Assembly (NCBI GenBank): GCA_026874595.1
Contig: CM049310.1
Location: 33,851,558 to 33,915,557 of the forward strand
DNA from: Sipunculus nudus
Taxonomy: Eukaryota > Annelida > Sipuncula > Golfingiida > Sipunculidae
Direction of reading: 5' to 3'
DNA length: 64,000 nucleotides
Shown: positions 24,407-36,669 of the stretch, one piece after another
Position numbering within the stretch: position 1 is the first letter of the stretch
Layout: the number at the start of each line of letters is the position of its first letter
Notes under the pieces: model-generated
The model's database searches: none
Seen by the model: the letters and a program-made list of their open reading frames with translations, nothing else
Told to the model about the DNA's origin: nothing
Translations under genes and position numbers: made by a program

Positions 24407-25100
24407 GCAAATTTTAACGCAAGACTTGAACATAACAATCATTTAACACCAAGGATTACATTTAAATGATGATTTTATTGCAAGGTATAAATAAAGATGC
24501 GCATTTCCAACATTGACAAATGGTTGAATGTTAGTACTTTCTAATTTATATTCTAAATTGAAAGAAATATTAATATTTAAATTTGCCACATGTTAACACC
24601 CAATTCCTCCAATGTTTGACAACATAATGCAAAGACATTTCAGAGAATAGTAGTTGAGGAACAGAAAATCCTCATAGTTTTTGTAAAAGGTGCCTCGAAA
24701 TGTACACTTTACATTACATATTAATTGATATTTTCCTGTATGGGAAGGGGACACGTCCTCCCCTATACTCTCCCTCATATATAAATGTATAAATAATATT
24801 AATAAAACATAGCAGTAAATTTGATTTACAGGTGAAAAATAACAAATATTTTTATTGTTCATACACTGATATATATTACGTAATAATAATTATAATAATT
24901 ATAAATATATTTATTATATATATACATTTACATATATACATTTATGTTTTTGGGCACCATAATATTGCATTTCTTAATATATTATATATATATCAGTTAA
25001 ATTTACCAAAAAAATAAAAAGCACGATTTAAAGAACTTAATTTTCATAACACCCATCAACCGCCAACCGAGTATTAGCGCCCCCTGTTCTTGAATTTTTG
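24407..25100. other. No recognisable gene
   Basis: Very AT-rich, with TA-rich patches at 24870-24990. Confidence 0.4.
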
Positions 25101-25112
25101 GATCCGCCACTG
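25101..25112. mobile_element. Orphan end of a CAGTGGCGGATCC-type miniature transposon
   Basis: GATCCGCCACTG is the mirror of the CAGTGGCGGATC ends seen in the twin elements at 26.6 and 27.2 kb. The matching left end was not found. A different start, CAGGGGCGTAGCC, occurs at 25209 just before a poly-G tract (25222-25247). Confidence 0.4.
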
Positions 25113-25424
25113 TGTAACATGCCTCATATAATAACATACATATATTAAAACGCGTACTTTTGTTCTGTGTCTACTGTGAAAAGTTAATAAAAAATGATTT
25201 TGTAAATCCAGGGGCGTAGCCGGTGGTGGTGGGGGGGGGGGGGGGGGTAGGGGGCGCAGGGAATTTTGTCTGTGCTTTGGTTAAGGATTTTTGCTTAAAA
25301 CGCCAGTTTTTTTCTTTTCTCGTGGACAAAAAATTACGAGCAATTATATGTAAATACTAAAACACCATGTTTCTCCAGACTTTTTATAAATTTCTCTATG
25401 TATTTAAAGTATTCTGACTGAAAG

Positions 25425-26460
25425 TCAGTCTGAGCTATAGCGATCACTCTTTGTCCGGTGTCCGTCTGTCCTTTCTTCTATCCGTCTGTCCGTTACAAGG
25501 GCACAAATAAAAATCTAGAATGCTCTTACTTACCGTTGGGGGAGTCCCTTGAAAAAATCTCCACGGAATCTTGAAATAAGGTTACCACGACCTTTATTCT
25601 CCGGGTCATGGGACATGGTTCGGGATCCAATAATAATAAAAAAATGTTATACAAAATCTCTATTATCTCAAGAATTAACGCATGGATTGTCTTGAACCTC
25701 GTCTTGTATATCCTGATAATAATTAGATTCACCAGTTCCAAAAGAGTGATGGCGCCACCTTTTGTTTATTTCACGCATTTCCCCTATATTTTTAGACTGT
25801 CAAATTACAGCAAGGTGCATTTTTTCATCTATGGTTTCATCTAGTGTTCTGAAACCTTATATTTTTTTAATCAGGACTAGTTTTATTTTTTTCCTAAGGC
25901 TGGTGGGGCCACCTATATTTTTTTCTGATATACACGTAACCGTAACCGTTAGAAACTTCCTACTGTACACCAAGGTCCTAAGAATATCTCCTTGGAATTC
26001 TGAAATTAAGTCATGGTGACATATTCTGCAAGCTACAAGAAATAAAACATGATTTGAGCACCCTGTATGTCAGATGGGCTCAAAACGTATCCGTTATGCC
26101 TAAAATCTTCTAACACATTACCAAGGAAGGCTCTGAGCAGATTTTTTTTTTTTTGGAAAACGGAGACCACGTCAAATTATGACCGTTATTCTGTGAGTGA
26201 CTGGCTGAAAACATAATTTGGAGCACCGAGACAGTCGGACAGGACAAAAATTGTGCATGTCCGTTCTAACATAATATCGAAGTAAGTCTTGGTCAGATCA
26301 CTGAAAACTGAAATTAGGTCCTGGTGAAATATATCCTTGGGGCTACTGGTTAAATACATGACTTTGGGCACCCTGAGGGTCAGCCAGGGCACATATTGTA
26401 ATAATTCGGCCTAGAATCTTCTGACACAACATCCAAGGAGGTTCTGGGCAAATATGTTAC
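25425..26460 (-). repeat. Composite element: conserved terminal segment plus diverged about 150-160-bp tandem units
   Basis: The left edge (25430-25510) contains GAGCTATAGCGATCAC, CTTTGTCCG and GGGCACAAAT. In reverse complement these match the right edge of the 57.1-58.6 kb array. From about 25960 to 26460 units recur with the order 'cttggaattctgaaatta.gtc.tggtga', 'aaacatgatttgagcaccctg..gtcag' and 'atcttctaacacatta.ccaaggaggctctg'. The 'gagcaccctg' word falls at about 26056, 26220 and 26363. Divergence is high. No coding capacity was seen. Confidence 0.55.
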
Positions 26461-26639
26461 TGTTTGACCAAGCACCTTCTTATATCTATACTCTATTCTA
26501 CCCATTGATAAAGGTTCCTTTACAAATATTTTTCTCCAGTTTATAACCTCAATAATTTATACATGCATATCCTGTACCGTCGGCTAAGCGTCATGACCAA
26601 TGAGTCACTCATTTGTTCAATACATTTGGCCTGGACCAG

Positions 26640-26860
26640 TTATCCAGGGGCGGATCCAGGATTTAGGAAAAGAGGGAGGGGTCCATCCCAGTAGGACTAA
26701 TGAAAAACCCTGAAAAAAGGTCATCAGGTCTGGAAAAGGGGAGGTTCAGGCCGCAAAATTACGTCTAAAACCCCTTAAAAAAGGTTGCTTCGGGTGAAAA
26801 AGGGGGGTTCGGGGTGGTACGGACCCCCTGCCCCACCCCCCCTGATCCACTTCTGTTATC
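26640..26860. mobile_element. Miniature inverted-repeat transposon, copy 1, 5-bp target duplication
   Basis: Element 26645-26855 starts CAGGGGCGGATCCAGG and ends with the degenerate inverse CTGATCCACTTCTG. TTATC flanks both sides. It aligns over its whole length with 27177-27374 (shared TTTAGGAAAAGAGGG, AGGACTAATGAA and AAAAGGTTGCTTCGGGTG). The CAG...CTG ends resemble hAT-type miniature elements, of which some groups make 5-bp duplications. Confidence 0.85.
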
Positions 26861-27171
26861 TACAGCATACATTTGTCACATTTGATCGAATGAATTTTTA
26901 TATATCAAACCTTTACGGTTGTCTGGAAAAAGTCATTGAATATTTATGTCATAATGTACGGACCTTGCATACTGATTGGAAATGATTCATTGATACAACA
27001 TTCTAATTTTAATCAGGGCTGGTCATCATTACATAAAATAACACTTGTTTCACACTATATATTTATTTATATTTTAATTTCATTTATATTATTAATATTT
27101 TATAATGACCTCAACATTAAACAGATTTCTCATAATGCACCTATCGGTATAAGTGCTGTATCTATCTGACT

Positions 27172-27379
27172 ATTTACAGGGGCGTATCCAGGATTTAGGG
27201 AAAAGAGGGGGTCCAACCCAGGAGGACTAATGAATTTCCTAAAAAAGGTCATCAGGTCCGAAAAAGGGGAGGGTCCAGGTCGCAAAATTTCGTCTAACAC
27301 CCTTTAAAAAAGGTTGCTTCGGGTGAAAAGGGGGGTTCCGGACCCCCTGGACCCCCCCTCTGGATCCGCTTCTGATTTA
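27172..27379. mobile_element. Miniature inverted-repeat transposon, copy 2, 5-bp target duplication
   Basis: Element 27177-27374 starts CAGGGGCGTATCCAGG and ends TGGATCCGCTTCTG, flanked by ATTTA on both sides. It lies 320 bp from copy 1 in the same orientation. Different target duplications show two independent insertions rather than a segmental duplication. Confidence 0.87.
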
Positions 27380-27716
27380 ATAATAACTTCATGAATTGCC
27401 ATACATTAGTTGTTATCCTACATTAAAGGGTACGTGTTTAAGAAGCCCGAATCCTCAACAGAAAACTTATCCTTACAGCTTAGTTCAAAATGCTGCTAAA
27501 AGTACCACCTATTACAACCGACTGATTAACTAATCAGCTAATATCAGCTAATATTACCTAATACAGACATAAGGGGGTGTTCTGTTTTATCTATAAATGC
27601 AGGATCAGCGATCGTCTTCCCCATATTTAGTTTTGATGTTGCAAGAATTTCAGTATAACCTAATTTCACCTGACACTGGAAGAATAAAGTTTGTTTCGTG
27701 ACTCTCAACATGATGG

Positions 27717-27719
<3 letters not shown>

Positions 27720-27782
<63 letters not shown>
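27720..27782. repeat. (TA)n microsatellite
   Basis: About 31 TA dinucleotides directly abutting the following tandem array. Confidence 0.98.
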
Positions 27783-27783
<1 letters not shown>

Positions 27784-28375
27784 CTTCGACCATAAAAACC
27801 TAGATCTAGACACAATGCTCGACCAGTTATCATAATTAGTTCTTAAGATATTGAGAAAGCAGAATTTTCTTTAATGGCTGCCCTGATTTGCATATTATAA
27901 TTTAAAATACGAACTAAACCTGGTTTCATTTGTGTCCTTGACCATAAAAACCTTGGTCTAATCACAGACTTGTGTTTGATCAATTGACATAGATAGTACT
28001 TGAGATATCCGGGAAATCAAATTTTCTTCTGTGGCGGCCCTAATTTACATATGAGAATTTAAAATACATTAAAACCTTGTATTGTTTCATTTGAATCTTT
28101 GAGCATGAAAACCTAGGTACAAATACAACGTGTGATAGATTATCATGGTTTGTTCTGGAGTTATCTAAGAGAGTATTGAGTTTTCATGAATGGGGGCCTA
28201 AATAAGAAAGCTTAAAATACGAAACAAATCGTTGTTAACAGTTTCATTTGAATCTTTGGCCATAATAATATAGGTTTAGGTACAATGTTCGACTAATTTT
28301 CATGGTTAGTTACTGAGATATTTAAATAAATAGAATTTTCGTCAATGGAGGCTCTAATTGCAATTACAAAAAAAA
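27784..28375 (+). repeat. Diverged tandem array, about 155-bp unit, nearly four copies
   Basis: The word CATAAAAACCTAGRTCTA begins units at about 27791, 27943, 28104 and 28261. Each continues with a 'tcgaccagttatcat.gttagt' segment, a 'gagatat' segment, 'aattttct..aatgg.ggccctaatt' and 'tttaaaatacgaa', ending 'gtttcatttgaatctttg'. Copies differ from one another by many substitutions. Confidence 0.85.
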
Positions 28376-29013
28376 TTCTCAAGGTCGTCATGAGAATTAC
28401 CACTCTAAAGTATCAATTGACCCCTACCATCATAAAATCATTTAAAAAAAAAATCTGGCCACGCATCTACTTATGTAAGCATTAAGTAGGAGACGGGTAA
28501 CTTTTTAATTTCTATAGGATTGAGAGTTGAGAATAGAAAACCACAAATTACACTGTGTTGACAGCCTGTCAAGATGTTGTTGACTAGAGACAGTTCCTTT
28601 CTGCAAAAGGACTGATATAAATTATTCTTTAAAGAAAAATAACTGCACGGTGTGTTTTGTTAAAGTTAGTGGAGTAATGTCGATGTTTGTCACGTCAGGA
28701 GGTGAACTGAAAGATTAACCAGATAGATTGCTTACTTCTCCTTGGTTCCTTTTTTGAACATTTCTGAACAATCGATAGCTGGACACCTGCGAGGAACCCA
28801 GAATAAATCAAACGTAAATAACATTTTAATAAATATGCGTTCACCTAAAGTAAAAGCCTCCTGTCTAACAGCCAGAGCAAGCCCCCTTATTCTAAATATC
28901 CTGAAGAGTAAAAAGCAAAGGTCACCCCGTTTTACAGATCGTAAGCAACATGGGACCGCACCATAATCCGCTCAAAGGTTAATTATAAGACGTTTATTAT
29001 CGTCACTTGAAAG
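28376..29013. other. No recognisable gene
   Basis: A 74-codon plus frame at 28742-28966 has no recognisable motif. Confidence 0.35.
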
Positions 29014-29310
29014 ATGGAGGTCAACAAAGAAACGCCAGCCTCTATGGACGGCATGGAACTCGGCTGCGGCATTGTCTGCTGCGGTACACCTACACACGGC
29101 TCACAGGCTTTTTATCTGCCTCTACTTGCATCAGCTCTCCGGTCACAAAGTCTGACCAGAGATCCATTCCGGCTCATATATTTTCTTTGTTTCGTATTCA
29201 TACACATATTCCCGTTAAGCCTGCTCGTCTGGCTGCCTAAAATCTTCTTTCTTGTCACACGTCGACCGGGTTATCCATCTTTGTCTGCCGTTTACAATAC
29301 CCTACGCTAA
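29014..29310 (+). CDS. Hypothetical 98-codon ORF, doubtful
   Basis: The ATG at 29014 has a good animal start context (AAAGATGG) and is followed by GC-richer codons than its surroundings. The protein would have a Cys-rich segment (CGIVCCG) at residues 18-24 and a hydrophobic, possibly membrane-spanning segment at about residues 53-82. A second frame (29007-29240) overlaps it. No homology was recognised and no splice sites are evident. It may be chance. Confidence 0.15.
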   Translation: MEVNKETPASMDGMELGCGIVCCGTPTHGSQAFYLPLLASALRSQSLTRDPFRLIYFLCFVFIHIFPLSLLVWLPKIFFLVTRRPGYPSLSAVYNTLR

Positions 29311-29787
29311 AACCATGTTCTGTAGATGTCAGTATGTTATTCCCTTTGAATATAAATACATTATGAGCGGTCGAGAATGAAGAGAGGGAAAAACATCTAC
29401 TACTCAAAAAACAAGTAAAGTTTCATGCATGGAGTTTCCATGGGGCGGATTGTTGTTTTATTGATAAAAAGTTCGATAAAGCATAGAAAATTGATTTAGT
29501 CTAGAAATAACACTCCGTGTTGTAATTTTCTGTTTATAAGTACAGTTTCAATGCCTGCACAAGTCCCTCAGTTATATGCTTTAAGATCATTATAGAGAGA
29601 CACAGGACAACACATTCTAATGACAGTACAATCTACCTAAACAGATATATATCAGTCTAGAGCAGCTGCTCTTTTAAATATACAATAAATATATTGGAAA
29701 TCTTGCCAGAGCACAGATACTCATTTAAACAGGGATCATGAACTCTTTTTTTTTCAGAGGAACAAACTGTCCTTGAGTATATACAGC

Positions 29788-31965
29788 ACCTCCCATACCT
29801 AGCCTCTACTCCACGCACCACCCATACCTAGCCTCTACTCCACACACTACCCATACCTAGCTTCTACTGCACACACTACCAATACCAAGCCTTTACACAC
29901 TACCCACACCTAGCCTCTACTCCACACACTACCCGTCCCTAGCCTCTACTCCACACACTACCCATGCCTAGCCTCTATTCCATACTCTACCCGTACCAAG
30001 CCTCTACTCCACACACTACCTATACCAAGCTTCTTCTCAATACACTACCCATACAAAGCCTTTACTCCACACATTACCCATACCTATCCTCTACTCCACA
30101 CACTACCCATACCTAGCCACTACTCCACACACTACCCATGCCTAGCCTCTACTCCACACACTATCCTTGCCTAGCCTCTACTCCACACACTGCCCATGCC
30201 TAGCCTCTACTCCACACACTGCCCATGCCTAGCCTCTGCTCCACACACTGCCCATGCCTAGCCTCTACTCCACACACAACCCATACCAAGCCACTACTCC
30301 ACACACTACCCATGCCTAGCCTGTACTCCACACACTACCTATGCCTAGCCTCTACTCACTACCTATGCGTAGCCTCTACTCCACTCACTACCCATACCAA
30401 ACCTCTACTCATCACACTACCCATACAAAGCCTCTACACACACGACCCATACCTAGCCTCTACTCCACACACTACCCATACCAAGCCTCTTCTCCACACA
30501 CTACCCATACAAAGCCTCTACTCCACACATTTCCATGCCTAGCCTCTACTCCACACACTACCCATGCCTAGCCTCTACTCCACACATTATCCTTGCCTAG
30601 CCTCTACTCCACACACTACCCATACCAAGCCTCTACTCTAAACACTACCCATACAAAGCCTCTACTCCACACACTACCCATACCTAGCTTCCACTACATA
30701 CTCTACCCATACCTAGCCTCTACTCAACACACTACCCGTACCTAGCCTCTACTCAACACACTACCCGTACCTAGCCTCTACTCCACACACTACCCATGCC
30801 TAGCCTCTACTCCACACACTACCCATGCCTAGCCTCTACTCCACACACTATCCTTGCATAGCCTCTACTCCACACACTACCCATACCGAGCCTCTACTCC
30901 ACACACTATCCTTGCATAGCCTCTACTCCTCAAACTACCCATACAAAGCCTCTACTCCACACACTACCTATACCTAGCCTCCACTACATACTCTACCCAT
31001 ACCTAACCTCTACTCCACACACTACCAATGCCTAGCCTCTACTCCACACACTATCCATGCCTAGCCTCTACTCCACACACTACCAATACCAAGCCTCTAC
31101 TCCACACACTACCCATACCAAGCCTCTACTCCACACACTACCCATACCTAGCCTTTACTACATACTCTACCCATACCTAGCATCTACTCCACACAATACC
31201 CATGCCTAGCCTCTACTCCAAACACTACCCATGCCTAGCCTCTACTCCACACACTATCCATGCCTAGCCTCTACTCCACACACTACCCATACCAAGCCTC
31301 TACTTCACACACTACCCATACCTAGCCTTCACTACATACTCTACCCATACCTAGCCTCTACTCCAAACACTACCAATGCCTAGCCTCTACTCCACACACT
31401 ACCCATGCCTAGCCTCTACTCCACACACTACCCATGCCTAGCCTCTACTCCAGACACTACCCATGCCTAGCCTCTACTCCACACACTACCTATGCCTAGC
31501 CTCTACTCCTCACACTACCCACACAAAGCCTCTACTCCACACACTACCTATGCCTAGCCTCTACTCCACACACTACCCATGCCTAGCCTCTACTCCACAC
31601 ACTATCCTTGCATAGCCTCTACTCCACACACTACCCATACCTAGCCTTCACTACATACTCTACCCATACCTAGCCTCCACTACATACTCTACCCATACCT
31701 AGCCTCTACTCCACACACTACCCACGCCAAGCCTCTACTCCACACACTACCCATACCAAGCCTCTACTCCACACACTTCCCATGCCTAGCCTCTACTCCA
31801 CACACTACCCATACCAAGCCTCTACTCCACACACTACCCACGCCTAGCCTCTACTCCACACACTTCCCGTAACTAGCCTCTACTCCACACACTATCAAAA
31901 CATAGCCTCGGCTGCATACACTTCATATCACTAGCTTCTATTCCACACACATACCTACACACTAG
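29788..31965. repeat. Large minisatellite, 29-bp unit, about 75 copies
   Basis: The unit consists of CCTAGCCTCTACTCC followed by ACACACTACCCATG, 29 bases in most copies, over about 2.18 kb. Variants recur: ATACCAAGCC, ATACAAAGCC, CTTGCATAGCC, and a block with CACTACATACTCTACCC seen near 30690, 30990, 31155, 31330, 31655 and 31680. The variant blocks point to local higher-order amplification. With a 29-bp unit frames rotate, so the repetitive frames at 30225-30571 are by-products. Confidence 0.97.
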
Positions 31966-32926
31966 AACTTCTAAATTCAATAAAGGTGTAGTATATACAT
32001 ATAATGACTTGTGTTAAAATAAATCATGCATTTTACATGCACCTGAATCTTTTTTTAGACAAGGCCTAATAAAAATTCGAAACATTTAGAAAGCATGCGT
32101 ATGTGTAATGTAAAAAGACGGCTCATTTTTGAGTTGTGACAAATTTTGATTATAAATTTTCTCACATTAAAAAAAGTGAAAACAATTTTTGAATAGGAAC
32201 GACCCCTGAAAAGAGATAATTTTTCTTTTCGTTATCTGTATTCTTTTTTTTCTTTTTACAATAATTTATTGACCTTTTTATTTTTACTTTAGATTTATTT
32301 AGTCATTGTTGTATCTTTTACTTTTGATTTAATGGTTTGCAGACAGCCTATGAATTTTGCATTATTTATTGCACAATAATGTTCCTAATTTTTGGCTGAT
32401 CCTGTATCACATTTTTGATTATCAAAACTGCCGATTCACCTACCTTTTTGCAGGTGTTTTCTGGCTACCTCTGTGTATATATTAATGATCTACGGGTAAT
32501 TTTGGTTATGAAAAGTGACTTGCCGAAAGATGCCCTTGCTGAGTTTGTTTGATTATTTGAGTGGGGCCCCACATATTATTAACACGTTGATATTAACAAA
32601 AAAAAGCTCCTGTGCAGTGATATTCAAATTTCCTGGCCTGTTTTTTATAAATGCTCCAAGCGATTACGTTTAGTTCAAAGGTCAGATAGGTGATCAGGCC
32701 CCTTTAAGTTGAAGCATGCACATCATCAGAAAACAAGATCCCCGATGGTCATGCCTCTCATCTGAGGGTGTTCGAATTGTATGTTAAGCACGTTTAGTAC
32801 CTGAAATCGAATAGTTGGCCTTAAGCAACTTATACAGTTTCAGATAATATTTAATGGCAGCATCATTAGTGGAATCTTAGGTCCCTGAGTACAAGCTTCA
32901 TATAAAACCCCACCAAATTGATTAAT
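31966..32926. other. No recognisable gene or repeat
   Basis: AT-rich. No frame of 60 codons or more. Confidence 0.4.
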
Positions 32927-33796
32927 GTATTGTTACGGATCCTAATATCAACAGATCACGTAGTCGTGACGAGCCCAAATTTTGTTATGGGGTAAAAGAA
33001 GTCAGATTCTGTAACACTAGGCAGCGTGAAATGTCTAGGGGAATGAATAAAGTAGTCAGTGGGTTTTTGTTAACAAATAATTATAATTTATTCTTAAAAC
33101 AATCCTAACATTTCAATACACCAAATCAATACAATTACACAGTATAACAACAGTACAACAAGAAATCAATACAAGTATAAAAATAAAGTGTACAGTACCT
33201 GTATACCACCACTGTCACAGCGACAAAAAGTCCTTAAAAGTATATAATCCAGATGAACAGTTCACATAAATCTTCTCAGAGAATAAGAGTCCAGTTCAAT
33301 CACAAAAATCAATTTGCTGTAATCCAAAAGTGAAGTCCTGATAGTGATCCAAAAGGCAAACTGAAGACTATATAAAATCCGTCACCAATTTAGAAGAAAA
33401 TCTATAACTGCCGCAATTATCGGAAAAGGTCCACAAACTAACACACATCTTCTGTGTCCGCTGGAATTTTTCTCTCCGCTCTCCCGGCTCTTATTTATAA
33501 CTTTTCAACTCAAGCTAGAACATCCCATATCCCGAACAATCCAAAGAACCAAATAATACACACGTTACAGGAAAAATCTAGGACAACGAACGCTGTGTTT
33601 CTACATATCAGGGTTCACACGTGGGCCGGCCCGGTTCAGCCAGGCAAGAAAGCCCCAGACTAGCATGACCGCTGTGTTTACACGTCAAGCCCCACGCGTG
33701 GGCCGGGCAATGCCGCCATAGCAACGGACAATGCTAGCGCTGCACATACACATGTAAGACTGCTGAATACAATAAAAGAGATATCTGTAACAGTAT
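32927..33796 (-). mobile_element. Solo LTR of an LTR retrotransposon (862 bp), 4-bp target duplication
   Basis: The repeat 32931-33792 begins TGTTAC and ends GTAACA, an inverted hexamer with TG...CA ends, and is flanked by GTAT on both sides. The minus orientation is suggested by a TATAAATAA box (complement of 33491-33499) upstream of an AATAAA signal (complement of 33087-33092). The whole lacks pol or gag code, so it is a solo LTR left by recombination. The 4-bp duplication fits Gypsy-type integration. The 69-codon plus frame inside (33454-33663) is not a gene. Confidence 0.8.
33491..33499 (-). promoter_or_regulatory. TATA-like box of the solo LTR
   Basis: TATAAATAA on the minus strand, about 300 bp into the LTR and about 400 bp before its AATAAA. 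Confidence 0.5.
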
Positions 33797-34018
33797 ACCA
33801 TTAGGATGAGGGAAGTCAAAGATATACACTTTTAGCAGAGCATATATCTTTTTTAGTACGTTAAAAAGCTCTAGCGTTACATACGGAATGGTCCAAATGA
33901 TAAGTTATTTTTCCCTGATTTGTATCATAATTATTTGTATTATGTGAGGTGTCAGCGGGTTCATTACATATCCTGTTTTAAAACAAATTATATAACCTTA
34001 TAAAACATGTGCTAGGAT

Positions 34019-34020
<2 letters not shown>

Positions 34021-34067
<47 letters not shown>

Positions 34068-34080
34068 AATGATGTGCCGT

Positions 34081-34119
<39 letters not shown>
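34021..34119. repeat. Two (TA)n microsatellites
   Basis: TA runs at 34021-34069 and 34083-34119 separated by ATGATGTGCCGTG. The 5' side of each is TTTATAT, suggesting a duplicated tract. Confidence 0.95.
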
Positions 34120-34124
<5 letters not shown>

Positions 34125-34767
34125 GATATATCTTATCTTAAATTTATATATACACTCCACATACATATAAATGAATTGTGCCTGTACTATGTGAATAACT
34201 GTCTTTTTGAATAACGAATGAAAGGAGTGACATGTATTGTAAGAATGGCTGCGTGCATTTATGTTGTTGAAACATTTTCTGCATTTTGATCTCGGATAAT
34301 ATCTTTCGCCTACATACCTTAAAAATACCACAGTCATATGAAGTGTTGAGCTTCTTCGCGTGTCAGGCCACCCAGCCTGTCCACAGGTAGATTTGTTTTA
34401 TATCGCGCTGGTCTGATATTAATGTTAAGACGTAGGCGGTAACAGTCGGGCGATGTTGTCAACCCTGTATTCCCCGGTGTTTATTATCACTTTATTCTCT
34501 CAATCTGTATGTTTATTTGGTGTTACATCAGGTACAGGAACGGATGTTATGTATAGATATAAAAATATTCGGGTGTGTCTATGTAGCAAAACGAACACAC
34601 TTAAGCCCCCGAATTTTTCACAAAGGTGCAAAACTTCAATCTTCATAACAATCTATGGAACAGCCTTCTGATTAAATTGCACACAAGTATGCTTTAAGAA
34701 CGAACTGGCGTCAATCTATATTTAAGGGGGGGGGGGGATTTCTCACAGGCCTGGAAGAATAAGCTGG

Positions 34768-34771
<4 letters not shown>
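34120..34771. other. No recognisable gene; poly-G at 34726-34737
   Basis: Plus frame 34453-34671 has no recognised motif. Confidence 0.4.

Positions 34772-34831
<60 letters not shown>
34772..34831. repeat. (TA)n microsatellite
   Basis: About 30 TA dinucleotides. Confidence 0.98.
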
Positions 34832-34833
<2 letters not shown>

Positions 34834-36660
34834 TGTGTAACACATTTCCCATATATTACATGAAGTATAGGGTTAAAACTTGTTTCCAGTAAAATTTAAT
34901 TCTAAAACCAGGTTTAGATATATATTATTTCATAGTAAACTCAGATAAAGAACCAAATACTAATTATGAATATATTTCATTTCCAATATATAAACATTAA
35001 CCCTCCCCTTACTGAAATGTAGGAGGTGATGTATACCCAAACCCCCCTGTATTGACGCCCCTGACCAAACGTTACTTATACATGACCAATTATCACATTA
35101 TTATATGTATGTGCATGGAATGTGTCTGGAAACAATTGTAATCCAACACATTTTTATGGTTTATATCTACATACCTGCCTACGTCATGATACGTTAAGAA
35201 GCTCCTGTGCTTTGCAAGAAAAGTATTTCTTTACCCACAACCCCTAGCAGCAGAGTCGTACGGTAAGTACGGTTCGACACAGAATGAGGGACTTAGAATT
35301 GGATAAAAATAGGTACCAGTTAACATAGGTATTGCCAAAGGTGGGAAAGTGCTGGTAAAAGGAGTTGCCAATTGGACCGACTAGAAATTGAAAAAAAAAT
35401 CACGAATATGAACTTGCGGCCCGGTTTATTAAATTTGTCCTACATATACATAAATGCATAAATTAATTAGCGTCCCCATTTACCCTTTCAGTTTATTATG
35501 GCTGTTTTTTTTACAAAATGATTCAAGAAGCTTAGTCCCTTGAACGGTTTACCATTTAACTCCTCAAGTTCACCATCAAGGGCCATCTAGAGACTGTGTT
35601 GCAGAGCCGTAATCGTGATGTGACGGCAGAAATAACCTAGTCTCCTAAATTCATGCAGTTTTATATGCCTGTCACGAAGACTGGGGGTTCAAAGATGAAG
35701 GAGTTATGAGGCGTTGATGAGTTTATCCGCAGAGTGGGCCTGGTATTGGTGAAGAACACACGGCGCCGGCCGCCTGGACATATGGTCGGGCGGTAAATTC
35801 GTCTTCCTGTGAGAGCAGCTGTCAACGGGAAGGGAATTCGCAAGCGGTTACTGCTGAGTGGCTGCCGGAAATAAACATGTCTGGCCCGACTGTGTCAACA
35901 ACAAACTGCCGGTAATAATTCTACATAGTAGACTTGTACATTTTAAAATAAAATTAGTCCTTTCATTCGTTTTCCTGCGGTTCTCTGAAGCCTGTACTTT
36001 TCTAATTGGTACTTTTGGTGCCTGTTCAAAGCCAAAATAGACATGCTGCCCACTCTCTGAAATATTGAAATAGGCAAGCTAAACATATGTGTCAATAAAA
36101 GGGTATGTAGTGGATCTCAGAACTTCAGATGTCGCAATATTTTTTTCTAAGGCTCTGATTCGATTGTTAACTGGCAATGTACGTATGTACAACTAAACGT
36201 GTGCAACTCAGGTGATTTTTCGTCCGATAGTCCACTAGCTTGATAACAAATTGGAAGAAAAAAAAAAGGATAAAAATACCAAACAAATGGCAAAACGGTA
36301 AACCGAGATAAAATGTCCCGTGACGAAAAACTATATATCTGTGCGTATCTTCCTGAGAGCCAGGACTCTGGCTGGACTGAGCAGAGACCTTGCTTAAGCA
36401 AGCTGCAGAACGTGATATCTGATGCATTATTAATGAGACAATTGAACCAATCTGTAAGCTAAGGCACAACCCGTCTATGTGGCGGAGAAAACAAATCTGT
36501 TGCTATTTTAAGATCAACCGTGGGGAATGGGAGATGTTATCAAGAATTTGACCAATCATGTAAAGGCTTGTAAACCTAGAGATTTTCCCTACATGCGTTC
36601 TTGTTGCTGTGAATCTTTTTTATATCTGTGGATTGATTACTTTATGTATTGGCCTTGTTA
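34832..36660. other. No recognisable gene; orphan miniature-transposon end near 35063
   Basis: GACGCCCCTG at 35054-35063 is the mirror of CAGGGGCG ends seen elsewhere in the window. A GC-richer patch at 35690-35880 has no recognisable protein. Minus frames at 36147-36469 lack motifs. Confidence 0.35.
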
Positions 36661-36669
36661 GGGCCCTTT

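Noticed and set aside
29747-29760. Good splice-acceptor-like sequence (T-rich run then CAG) just before the minisatellite
   Set aside because: No frame continues into the array, so it does not define a coding exon.
30225-30571. Repetitive Ser/Thr/His/Pro-rich ORFs as a secreted repeat protein
   Set aside because: The 29-bp unit rotates the frame; the ORFs exist only where indels keep it open, with no signal peptide or conserved start.
29788-31965. CRISPR-like array
   Set aside because: Units are contiguous and variable with no unique spacers, and the context is eukaryotic.
33454-33663. 69-codon ORF
   Set aside because: It falls inside the solo LTR and has no motif.
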